Source of the DNA: Hyphomicrobiales bacterium
GTDB taxonomy: Bacteria; Pseudomonadota; Alphaproteobacteria; Rhizobiales; Beijerinckiaceae
Length of the DNA: 13,839 bases
Direction: 5' to 3'
Assembly: GCA_900299065.1 (NCBI GenBank)
Contig: OMIJ01000081.1
Location: 1 to 13,839, forward strand
In this document: positions 7,477 to 13,839 of the stretch, one piece after another
Layout of the letters: every line of letters begins with the position of its first letter
Position numbering within the stretch: position 1 is the first letter of the stretch
Program-made: the position numbers and the translations under genes
Notes under the pieces: generated by a model
Seen by the model: only the letters and a program-made list of their open reading frames with translations
What the model was told of the DNA's origin: nothing
The model's database searches: none

Positions 7477-7995
7477 TCAGCCGTCTTTTTGCCCCAATTG
7501 ACCCTTTGGACGCGCCAGCATGGCCGCAAGTTCAGCCTCTTCTGTCTCTGTCAAAGCTTCTGACTGAACGGGGGTGATTTGAGCGCGGCTTAATGCCAAT
7601 CTCCATAATCCCAAAGCGCCGAGCAATAAAAGCGCAAAAGGCGTCAGCCATAATAGCAGGGTGCCGATTTTGAATGGAGGCTTGAGCAGGACAAAGTCGC
7701 CATATCGCTGAACAAGAAAAGACATAATAGCCGCATCATCATCTCCCGCCATCAACCGCTCGCGCACAATCAAGCGCAAATCCTTGGCCAATGGAGCTTG
7801 GGAATCATCAATGGATTGGTTTTGACAGACCAAACAGCGCAATTGCGCCGAAAGATCACGCGCGCGTGCCTCCAGCTTAGGGTCAGCTAATATTTCACTT
7901 GGCTCAACGGCAAGAGCAGGAGAGATGACAGGCGTTGAGAACGCCAGAAGAATGAGCGTCAATAAACTGAAGACCGGAAGAATAAGCCGCTTCAT
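7477..7995 (-). CDS. ccmH: Cytochrome c maturation protein CcmH (CycL)
   Basis: CcmH is the periplasmic, membrane-anchored thiol-disulfide component that reduces or presents the apocytochrome CXXCH motif to the CcmF haem lyase. The 172-residue product has a signal peptide (1-29, ending ALA), the diagnostic LRCLVCQNQSI motif with redox Cys54 and Cys57, a three-helix domain to about 105, and one C-terminal TM at about 110-132 with a short cytoplasmic tail. Its ATG overlaps the ccmF stop as ATGA (7992-7995), so translation is coupled to ccmF. It is the short CcmH type; the TPR part that is fused in E. coli CcmH is supplied here by the separate ccmI. Confidence 0.96.
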   Translation of the reverse strand: MKRLILPVFSLLTLILLAFSTPVISPALAVEPSEILADPKLEARARDLSAQLRCLVCQNQSIDDSQAPLAKDLRLIVRERLMAGDDDAAIMSFLVQRYGDFVLLKPPFKIGTLLLWLTPFALLLLGALGLWRLALSRAQITPVQSEALTETEEAELAAMLARPKGQLGQKDG

Positions 7996-9995
7996 TGCGC
8001 CGCTGCCATGGATTGGGGATCAGGGTCAGAATGCGCTTTAATCTTGGTCGCTGCTCTTTTACCAAGACCAATGCGCAAACGCCGATCGGCAAGACACAAA
8101 AAACCACCCAGCGCCATGACGAGCCCGCCCAACCAGATGAGCGACACATAGGGTTTCCAATATAAACGCATATCGAGAGATTGATCGGCATTTTGCTCGG
8201 CAATCGTCACATAAACCTGACCCATACGCAAAGTCGCTATGCCCGCTTCACTAGTGGTCATTGCTCGCGTCTTGAACAAGCGGCGTGCAGGTTCAATCTG
8301 CGCAACAGCTGTGTTGCCATCGAGGATTTGAATCTGCGCGACCAGAGCATCAAAATTACTATTGGGGCGCGGCTCGATCTTGGTGAGCGCCAAACGCCAT
8401 GGCCCCAAATCCATCGTATCGCCCAGACGCACACTGACAATCTTCTCAACACCCCAGCCCGTTGCTGCAAGCCCGAGGAGACTCAAGCCAACACCGGCAT
8501 GGGCAAAAGCTGTTCCCCAAGCCGAGAGAGGCAGGCCGGAAGCACGCGCCCAAACTTGCGCTGCACTTGCTTTACTCACAAAGATACGCCCGAAAATATC
8601 AACGAATGAACCAAGAATCAGATAGCCGGCCAGAGCCGCGCCCAAGGCCGCCAAAGCTGGTTCGCCATGCCAGGCTGCAAGGCCAAGACCAAATCCAATT
8701 GCAATTACAAGAGCTGCCGTCATGCGTTGGGCCGCTGCCAGAAGATCGCCGCGCTTCCATGCCAGCAATTGACCAATCGGCATAAGGAAAAAGATTGGAA
8801 TGAAGATGGGCACGAAGGTCAGGTTGAAAAAGGGCGGACCAACTGAGATTTTCTCTCCTGTCAGTGCTTCCAGAAACAATGGATAGAGCGTGCCGACAAA
8901 GACGGTTGCACAGCTGGTTGTCAGCAAGAGATTGTTGAGAATAAGCGCACCTTCGCGCGAGATTGGAGCAAACAATCCCCCCTGCCGAAGCTTTGACGCA
9001 CGAAAGGCAAAGAGCGTAAGCGAACCGCCGATAAAGAAAACCAGAATCAACAGGATGAAAACGCCGCGTTCCGGATCGCTGGCAAAAGCATGCACCGAAG
9101 TCAGCACGCCCGAGCGCACCAGAAATGTGCCGAGCAAGGATAGAGAAAATGCAAGAATGGCGAGAAAAATAGTCCAGATTTTCAGCGCATCGCGCTTTTC
9201 CATCACCACTGCACTGTGGAGCAGACCAGTCCCGGCCAGCCAGGGCATGAGTGAGGCATTTTCAACCGGATCCCAGAACCAGAACCCGCCCCAACCTAAA
9301 GTGTAATAGGCCCAGTAAGAGCCCATAGCTATGCCAAGTGTGAGAAAAATCCAGGCGAGCAAGGTCCAGGGCCGCACAAAGCGCGCCCAGGCCGGATCAA
9401 TGCGACCGCTGATTAAAGCCGCCGCAGCAAAGGAAAAGGTTACTGAAAAGCCGACATAGCCCAGATAGAGCAAGGGCGGATGAATCGCCAAACCAGGATC
9501 TTGCAAGATTGGGTTGAGATCCTGTCCTTCCATGGGCGGCATGCCGATGCGCTCAAAGGGATTGGAGGTTATTAGTATGAACAAGAGAAAGGCAGCAGAA
9601 ATCCAGGCCTGTATGCTCAATGTCAGAGATTTGAGGCTTTGAGTCATTTGGCGCGAAAACACCGCCAGCATTGCACCAAAGAGCGAGAGGATCAGCACCC
9701 AAAGCAACATGGAACCTTCATGATTGCCCCAGACGCCAGAGATTTTGTAGATCATTGGTTTGGTGGAATGGGAATTCTCAACCACATTGCGCAGAGAAAA
9801 GTCCGAAACGATATGCGCATAAGTCAACGCTGCAAAGGCGAGCGCGATCATCACAAATTGCATGAGCGCAGTGCTTTGCGCCATATCCATCAATACGGAT
9901 TGGCGACGCCAATAGCCATAGATCGGCACACTGGCCTGCACAATCGACAAGGCCAAAGCCAGAACAAGCGCATAATGTCCAGCCTCGATGATCAT
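7992..9995 (-). CDS. ccmF: Cytochrome c haem lyase subunit CcmF (CycK)
   Basis: CcmF is the integral membrane haem lyase that takes haem from holo-CcmE and attaches it to apocytochrome c. The 667-residue product is polytopic, about the expected size, and has the tryptophan-rich WWD domain WGGFWFWDPVEN (235-246). The four conserved histidines are visible: His172 (IHPPLLY), His260 (LLHSAVV), His302 (SVHAFASDP) and His499 (AHAGVGLS), corresponding to E. coli His173/261/303/491. The ATG at 9995 has GAGG seven bases upstream. Unlike the other close junctions in this operon, it is separated from ccmE by 82 bases, which hold a relay of very small ORFs ending in a TAATG overlap with this start. Its own stop overlaps the ccmH start. 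Confidence 0.97.
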   Translation of the reverse strand: MIIEAGHYALVLALALSIVQASVPIYGYWRRQSVLMDMAQSTALMQFVMIALAFAALTYAHIVSDFSLRNVVENSHSTKPMIYKISGVWGNHEGSMLLWVLILSLFGAMLAVFSRQMTQSLKSLTLSIQAWISAAFLLFILITSNPFERIGMPPMEGQDLNPILQDPGLAIHPPLLYLGYVGFSVTFSFAAAALISGRIDPAWARFVRPWTLLAWIFLTLGIAMGSYWAYYTLGWGGFWFWDPVENASLMPWLAGTGLLHSAVVMEKRDALKIWTIFLAILAFSLSLLGTFLVRSGVLTSVHAFASDPERGVFILLILVFFIGGSLTLFAFRASKLRQGGLFAPISREGALILNNLLLTTSCATVFVGTLYPLFLEALTGEKISVGPPFFNLTFVPIFIPIFFLMPIGQLLAWKRGDLLAAAQRMTAALVIAIGFGLGLAAWHGEPALAALGAALAGYLILGSFVDIFGRIFVSKASAAQVWARASGLPLSAWGTAFAHAGVGLSLLGLAATGWGVEKIVSVRLGDTMDLGPWRLALTKIEPRPNSNFDALVAQIQILDGNTAVAQIEPARRLFKTRAMTTSEAGIATLRMGQVYVTIAEQNADQSLDMRLYWKPYVSLIWLGGLVMALGGFLCLADRRLRIGLGKRAATKIKAHSDPDPQSMAAAQ

Positions 9996-10039
9996 TATTT
10001 AACCTCAACTGGCATTGAAAGACTTATAAAAAATCTCAT
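9995..10039 (-). CDS. Putative 14-residue minicistron ahead of ccmF
   Basis: A 14-codon ORF (MRFFISLSMPVEVK) that stops with TAA sharing its last A with the ccmF ATG (TAATG). Its own ATG overlaps by one base the stop of a preceding 4-codon ORF (TGATG). It has no good Shine-Dalgarno, so it would be reached by reinitiation. Whether it is translated is unknown; it is reported because of its precise overlaps with neighbours. It has no recognisable domain. Confidence 0.2.
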   Translation of the reverse strand: MRFFISLSMPVEVK

Positions 10040-10067
10040 CACTTTGAACTCATAGCTTTGAATTCAT
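10040..10067 (-). repeat. Imperfect 14-base tandem repeat in the ccmE-ccmF gap
   Basis: On the minus strand ATGAATTCAAAGCT (10067-10054) is followed directly by ATGAGTTCAAAGTG (10053-10040); 11 of 14 positions are identical, and a third partial copy begins ATGAG. Each unit brings an ATGA start/stop overlap with it. The repeat is AT-rich compared with the surrounding coding DNA. It may have arisen by slippage or duplication. Confidence 0.75.
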
Positions 10068-10078
10068 GGACATGACAT
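10040..10078 (-). other. Chain of three micro-ORFs with start/stop overlaps after ccmE
   Basis: Starting at the ccmE stop (TGATG), the minus strand reads ATG-TCA-TGT-CCA-TGA (10078-10064, MSCP), then via ATGA to MNSKL (10067-10050), then via ATGA to MSSK (10053-10039), which hands over through TGATG to the 14-codon ORF ending at ccmF. Each stop overlaps the next start by one or four bases. The reading is exact; translation is not shown and the arrangement could be a by-product of the tandem repeat. Confidence 0.3.
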
Positions 10079-10563
10079 CACGGTCGCGGCGGAGATGTTG
10101 GTGAAGATGGTGGACTTCCACCCTGCCAGACACCCTGCTTTTTCAAACTCTCGGCAATCTCGCGCGGCATGTAATTTTCATCATGCTTGGCGAGGACGGA
10201 ATCAGCGCGTAACTGGCTAACGCCCGAAGCGCTTGGCGAGGTCAACAGGCCCTCGGCCACAACGCCCTGCCCCTCACGAAACAGATCGGGGATAATGCCC
10301 TTATAACTCACACCAACATCCTTCGTGCCATCTGTGATGACGAAGGTGATGGATTGCGGGCCCAGTTTGACAACCGACCCTTCCTTGACAAGACCGCCCA
10401 AGCGCAAACGAGCGCCTGCGTTTAATTGACGTTCGGCCAATTCTGTAGGGGTGAGAAACAAGGAGACGCTGCCGCGTAAGGCAAAGAGGATCATGCCAAG
10501 CGCAAGACCAAAGACGCTCAGGATCAGACCGATAAAAAAGAGGCGACGCCCTTTGCGTGACAT
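10078..10563 (-). CDS. ccmE: Cytochrome c-type biogenesis haem chaperone CcmE (CycJ)
   Basis: CcmE binds haem covalently in the periplasm, receiving it from CcmC and delivering it to CcmF. The 161-residue product has a cytoplasmic RKGRR start, one TM at about 8-29, a beta-barrel OB-fold domain (about 32-125) and the haem-attachment motif HDENY at 127-131, where His127 is the covalent ligand (His130 in E. coli). The C-terminal tail is rich in Pro and Ser (GGSPPSSPTSPPRP, 148-161), flexible and variable in the family. The ATG lies two bases after the ccmI stop; its ribosome site is a run of six G inside the last codons of ccmI, so coupling to ccmI is likely. Confidence 0.97.
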   Translation of the reverse strand: MSRKGRRLFFIGLILSVFGLALGMILFALRGSVSLFLTPTELAERQLNAGARLRLGGLVKEGSVVKLGPQSITFVITDGTKDVGVSYKGIIPDLFREGQGVVAEGLLTSPSASGVSQLRADSVLAKHDENYMPREIAESLKKQGVWQGGSPPSSPTSPPRP

Positions 10564-10565
10564 CC

Positions 10566-11669
10566 CTAGCCCCCCAGTCCAAGTTCACGCGCTAAATTCT
10601 CGATTTTTGAGAGCGCCTGAGCATCGCTTGTAAAATTGCGCCTGGCATCTCCAAGCGCCGCCTGAGCTTTGTCTTTCTCTTGCAAGACAGAATAGGCCCG
10701 AAGCAATCGCAACCAGCCCTCCAAATCATGGCCGTCAGCCTGCAAGCGGGCCGCCAATCCATCGACCATGCTGCGAATGGCCGTTTGACGCTCCTGAGCG
10801 GGCAGATTGGCAATGGCCTGCGCTTGCGTGGAGTCCGCGGGAGGCAGAGCCTCTAGCCGCGCGCGTACCATTTTGGTTGTCTCCAGATCGGGCGGTGCAT
10901 TGGCCAGAAGGAGCGTCCAATATTCGCGTGCTTTGGCAAACTCGCCCGATTGTTCTGCGGCCAGCCCTAGAAAAAATAAAGGCTCCGGCCGCTCGGATGA
11001 CAAGCGATTGGCGGCCTCAAAGACCTCGCGCGCTTCAGCAGTGACATCGCCATTATTGGCATAGATCAGCGCCTGCCCCAGATCGAGCCAGCGCTGCAGA
11101 GAAGGGCCATTGGTATTGATGACAGCGCGCCAGGCTTTTGCAGCATCTCCATAGCGCCCCATGCGCATATAAACAGGAGCAATCAATTCCTGCCCACGCC
11201 CATCCTGAGGATTTTCGGCAAGATGTTTTTCAAGCTGGGCGAGAACTGCCATCATATCGCCGCGCCCCGGCGCAGCTTCGAGCCGCGCCTGCAAGGGCAT
11301 GTCTGGAAAATCAGGCTGACCAATACGCGCATAAAGGCCAACCGAAATGATCGGAACGGCGAGCACCGCGAGCAGGGCAAACCAGCGAACCTGCATGAGA
11401 GATTGGCTTGCGCTAGCGGGAGAAGTTTGATCATTTCGAACTTGCTGGGATAGCGCCATCAGCCGACGCGCGGCACTGGCGCGCGCCTGATGGGCATCGG
11501 CCTCAGAGATCAGGCCACGCTGGAGATCACGCTCAAGCTCTGCGGCCTGCGCTTCAAAAAAGACGATATCACTGTCGAGCTGGCCAGCCGCCCTGGAGCG
11601 ACGTAAAACAGGCCAAAGAACACTCAAAATGGCCAATGCGGTCAGAATCACAAAAATCAGAAGATCCAT
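10566..11669 (-). CDS. ccmI: Cytochrome c biogenesis protein CcmI (CycH), TPR apocytochrome chaperone
   Basis: CcmI holds the C-terminal region of apocytochromes c and hands them to the CcmF/CcmH lyase. The 367-residue product has an N-terminal TM (about 2-22), a cytoplasmic helical loop with a coiled-coil look (EAQAAELERDLQRGLIS, 39-55), a second TM at about 96-115, the conserved GQPDFPDMPLQARL segment (117-130) and a periplasmic TPR region (about 137-260) followed by a C-terminal helical domain. The ATG at 11669 is preceded by AAGAGA. It is the first gene of the ccm block, 78 bases after the feuQ-like gene. No terminator is seen in that gap, so readthrough from the regulator pair is possible. 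Confidence 0.95.
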   Translation of the reverse strand: MDLLIFVILTALAILSVLWPVLRRSRAAGQLDSDIVFFEAQAAELERDLQRGLISEADAHQARASAARRLMALSQQVRNDQTSPASASQSLMQVRWFALLAVLAVPIISVGLYARIGQPDFPDMPLQARLEAAPGRGDMMAVLAQLEKHLAENPQDGRGQELIAPVYMRMGRYGDAAKAWRAVINTNGPSLQRWLDLGQALIYANNGDVTAEAREVFEAANRLSSERPEPLFFLGLAAEQSGEFAKAREYWTLLLANAPPDLETTKMVRARLEALPPADSTQAQAIANLPAQERQTAIRSMVDGLAARLQADGHDLEGWLRLLRAYSVLQEKDKAQAALGDARRNFTSDAQALSKIENLARELGLGG

Positions 11670-11747
11670 TTGTGTCTCTTAACCCCTTCGGACCCGGTTT
11701 GGAATGGGCCAACCAGCCAATGAGCGCAAGTTCATCTCAACCCGCTC

Positions 11748-13160
11748 TCAACTGGGGCCCAGCTCGCCTGCTGGCAAGTGCAAAACGGCTTTTAATCCAC
11801 CCAACGGGCTCTCTTTAAGCTCCAAAGAGCCCGAATAGGAGGCCGCCAGATCGACAACAATGGACAGGCCAAGCCCGGATCCTGGCTTTGTTTCATCCAG
11901 CCGGCGCCCACGCATCATGGCTTCCTGACGCTGCTCAAGCGCCAGACCCGGGCCGTCATCCTCAATGATAATGACCAACATGGGAGGCAAATTTCGCTCA
12001 TCAGACTCATGCCGGAGTTCGAGACGAACAGCGACCATTTGGCGCGACCATTTGCCGGCATTATCCAAAAGATTGCCGACCATATCTTGAAGATCCTGCG
12101 CCTCACCCCGAAACCGCAGATCATCCATCCCTGCCAGTTCGAACCTGATCTGACGCTCGGCATAGATCTTCTCAAAGGTGCGCAGCAGACTGCGCAAAAC
12201 GGGCGTGACCTCACAAACCGTGCCGATGACACTTGAGCGCGCCGCCGCTCTGGCCCTATCGAGATAATATCCGACCTGATCGCGCATCAATGCCGCCTGC
12301 TCACCCATCATGATTGACGCTGCATCGCTTTTATCCCCGACCTCATTGATGATGACACTTAAAGGCGTTTTGAGGGCATGAGCGAGATTGCCAACATGGG
12401 TGCGGGCGCGCTCCACTATATCTCGATTGGATGCAATCAACAGATTGAGCTCTCCGGCCAGAGGTGAGAGATCGCGCGGGAAACTCCCTTCAATCTTTTC
12501 GGAATGGCCACGACGAATAGAGGCGACCTGCTCTTGCAGATTACGCAAAGGGCGCAACCCAAAGCGCAATTGCACAGCCGTTGCCCCGACCAATCCGATA
12601 GCCAGCAGGCTGAAGGCTAATAGCAGAGCGAGCTCAAAATCACGCACCTGCGTTTCAATCTCATCGAAAGCGCCCGTAACCTGGATCAGATAAATACCCT
12701 CATCCCCCAAATCGACGATCCGCTCCAGAAATCGCAATTTGCGATGATCCGGCCCTTCAGCACAGCCACGTCTCAACCCGCCCAATTCGGGCTGGACACC
12801 AAGATCGGCGAGTTTGGGCAAGCGGGCAGAAAATAAGGAGCGGGAGGCTTTAATCTCCTCCTGATCACTATCGACACGCGTGATCTGCCAATACCATCCA
12901 GAACTTGCGAGCTCAAAACGTGGCTCGCCCAATTGGCCTGGCTCGGTTCTGGTATCATCTCCCGGAGAGGCGAGATCCGCAACTATGGCTCTCAAAAAAA
13001 CACTCAGGCGATCATCAAAGGCCGCTTCGACACTGTGACGATAGATCAAGGTCAGCAAAGCACCAGTGGTGAGCAAAAGGACAAAGCTCCACACCGCGGC
13101 CATATAAAAAAGGCGCGTGGCAATGGGCTGATCCTGCAAAAACCGTGAGACAGCTTTCAT
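11748..13160 (-). CDS. feuQ: Sensor histidine kinase, FeuQ/PhoQ-like
   Basis: A 470-residue membrane kinase. TM1 is about 18-40, a periplasmic sensor region about 41-175 contains SSGWYWQI (86-93), and TM2 is about 177-198, followed by a HAMP-like linker. The HisKA motif is NLAHALKTPLSVI with His261, the form seen in PhoQ/FeuQ kinases. The HATPase_c domain has GNLLDNAGKW (362-371, Asn367), G1 DDGPGL (401-406) and G2 GSGLGLSIV (428-436). In rhizobia FeuPQ lies directly upstream of cycHJKL and has been linked to iron uptake in Rhizobium leguminosarum and to cyclic glucan export (ndvA) in Sinorhizobium meliloti; the role here is inferred from those. The ATG at 13160 has only a weak AAGACG ahead of it and is in the same frame as the regulator, 24 bases after its TGA. 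Confidence 0.88.
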   Translation of the reverse strand: MKAVSRFLQDQPIATRLFYMAAVWSFVLLLTTGALLTLIYRHSVEAAFDDRLSVFLRAIVADLASPGDDTRTEPGQLGEPRFELASSGWYWQITRVDSDQEEIKASRSLFSARLPKLADLGVQPELGGLRRGCAEGPDHRKLRFLERIVDLGDEGIYLIQVTGAFDEIETQVRDFELALLLAFSLLAIGLVGATAVQLRFGLRPLRNLQEQVASIRRGHSEKIEGSFPRDLSPLAGELNLLIASNRDIVERARTHVGNLAHALKTPLSVIINEVGDKSDAASIMMGEQAALMRDQVGYYLDRARAAARSSVIGTVCEVTPVLRSLLRTFEKIYAERQIRFELAGMDDLRFRGEAQDLQDMVGNLLDNAGKWSRQMVAVRLELRHESDERNLPPMLVIIIEDDGPGLALEQRQEAMMRGRRLDETKPGSGLGLSIVVDLAASYSGSLELKESPLGGLKAVLHLPAGELGPS

Positions 13161-13184
13161 GAAAACGTCTTTAACATGACGATC

Positions 13185-13838
13185 TCACGATTCTCTTCGA
13201 ATCGTGGCCTGGGGCGTGTTCTCCGGGGCAGCCAAAAGATAGCCAAGACCGCGCAAGGTTTGGATTAGATCCAGCCCGAGCTTCTTGCGCAAGCGGCCGA
13301 CAAAAACCTCAATCGTATTCGAGTCCCGATCAAAGTCCTGATCATAGAGATGCTCGACCAATTCTGTGCGCGAGACCACACGCCCCATATGGTGCATGAG
13401 ATAATCAAGCAGACGATATTCATGCGATGTGAGCTTGATCAATTGCCCATCGACCAAAACACGCCTGCCCTTGGTATCGAGCACAAGCGGGCCGCAGATC
13501 AATTCGCTGGTCGCATGCCCTGATGCGCGCCGGACAAGGGCCCGCAATCGAGCCAGAATTTCTTCCATATGAAAGGGTTTGGCGACATAATCATCTGCGC
13601 CTGCATCAAAGCCCTGGACTTTATCACTCCAGCGATCACGCGCCGTCAAAATCAGCACAGGCATTGAGCGGCCCGCCCGGCGCCAGTCTTCGAGAACTGA
13701 AATGCCGTCTTTCTTGGGCAGGCCGAGATCTAGGATCACCGCATCATAGTTTTCAGTGTCTCCGAGAAAATGCCCCTCTTCGCCATCAAGCGCCCGATCC
13801 ACCGCATAGCCGGCCTGCTCTAGCGCCACGACCAATTG
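13185..13838 (-). CDS. feuP: OmpR-family response regulator, FeuP/PhoP-like, N-terminus outside window
   Basis: The frame is open to the right edge of the window. The first readable residues are QLVVALEQAGYAVD, and the codon at 13835 is TTG inside the receiver domain, so about 15 N-terminal residues including the first acidic pair lie beyond the window. Counting that Leu as 1, the phospho-acceptor is Asp36 (AVILDLGLPKKDG), the switch Thr is about 64 (LILTARD) and the conserved Lys about 86 (VAKPF). The winged-helix domain contains LTSHEYRLLDYLM and NTIEVFVGRLRKKL, ending TLRGLGYLL. The PhoP-type LDLGLP motif and its place before a FeuQ-like kinase and ccmI support the FeuP call. Confidence 0.87.
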   Translation of the reverse strand, partial: QLVVALEQAGYAVDRALDGEEGHFLGDTENYDAVILDLGLPKKDGISVLEDWRRAGRSMPVLILTARDRWSDKVQGFDAGADDYVAKPFHMEEILARLRALVRRASGHATSELICGPLVLDTKGRRVLVDGQLIKLTSHEYRLLDYLMHHMGRVVSRTELVEHLYDQDFDRDSNTIEVFVGRLRKKLGLDLIQTLRGLGYLLAAPENTPQATIRRES

Positions 13839-13839
13839 A

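Noticed and set aside
11670..11747. Possible hairpin or terminator between the feuQ-like gene and ccmI.
   Set aside because: Only a bulged or four-pair stem can be drawn and no T-run follows; nothing supports termination here.
13185..13835. A complete regulator gene starting at the TTG at 13835.
   Set aside because: The TTG encodes an internal Leu of the receiver domain; the first beta-strand and acidic pair are missing and the frame stays open to the window edge.

Overview
The window is a compact chromosomal segment from an alphaproteobacterium, most likely of the order Hyphomicrobiales (Rhizobiales). The evidence is gene order and protein style: a FeuP/FeuQ-type two-component pair, the cytochrome c maturation genes ccmI-ccmE-ccmF-ccmH (rhizobial cycHJKL), a DegP/HtrA protease, a second OmpR-type two-component pair and glnE. 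From general knowledge this order is familiar in rhizobia and relatives. GC content looks, by eye, to be in the low to mid 50s percent. I see no mobile element, phage gene, tRNA, rRNA or CRISPR array, and no gap between genes longer than about 110 bases.

Layout. At the left edge (1-615, plus strand) is the C-terminal part of a sensor histidine kinase whose DHp remnant resembles the PleC/DivJ/PdhS group. Everything else is on the minus strand, so it is transcribed from right to left: feuP-like regulator (cut by the right edge), feuQ-like kinase, ccmI, ccmE, ccmF, ccmH, degP, an OmpR/PhoB regulator, its kinase, and glnE. The plus-strand kinase and glnE meet tail to tail with no base between their stop codons.

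How the genes fit together. The ccm genes encode the haem-ligation side of cytochrome c biogenesis: CcmE haem chaperone, CcmF/CcmH/CcmI haem lyase and apocytochrome handling. DegP is a periplasmic protease/chaperone. Both act on proteins outside the inner membrane and are flanked by two membrane kinases with periplasmic sensor regions, so the block reads as an envelope-oriented cluster (inference). GlnE, the adenylyltransferase/deadenylase of glutamine synthetase, is the nitrogen-control outlier at the end of the run. ccmABCD and ccmG are not in the window.

The most notable non-coding structures are: (1) the ccmE-ccmF junction, where an imperfect 14-base tandem repeat sits inside an unbroken relay of four tiny ORFs, each joined to the next by a start/stop overlap; (2) the 89-base degP-to-regulator gap, which holds two hairpins, the second a terminator whose U-run lies two bases before the regulator's Shine-Dalgarno and whose 3' arm could instead pair with that Shine-Dalgarno; (3) three abutting dyads ahead of degP. 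These are sequence observations; their functions are untested.
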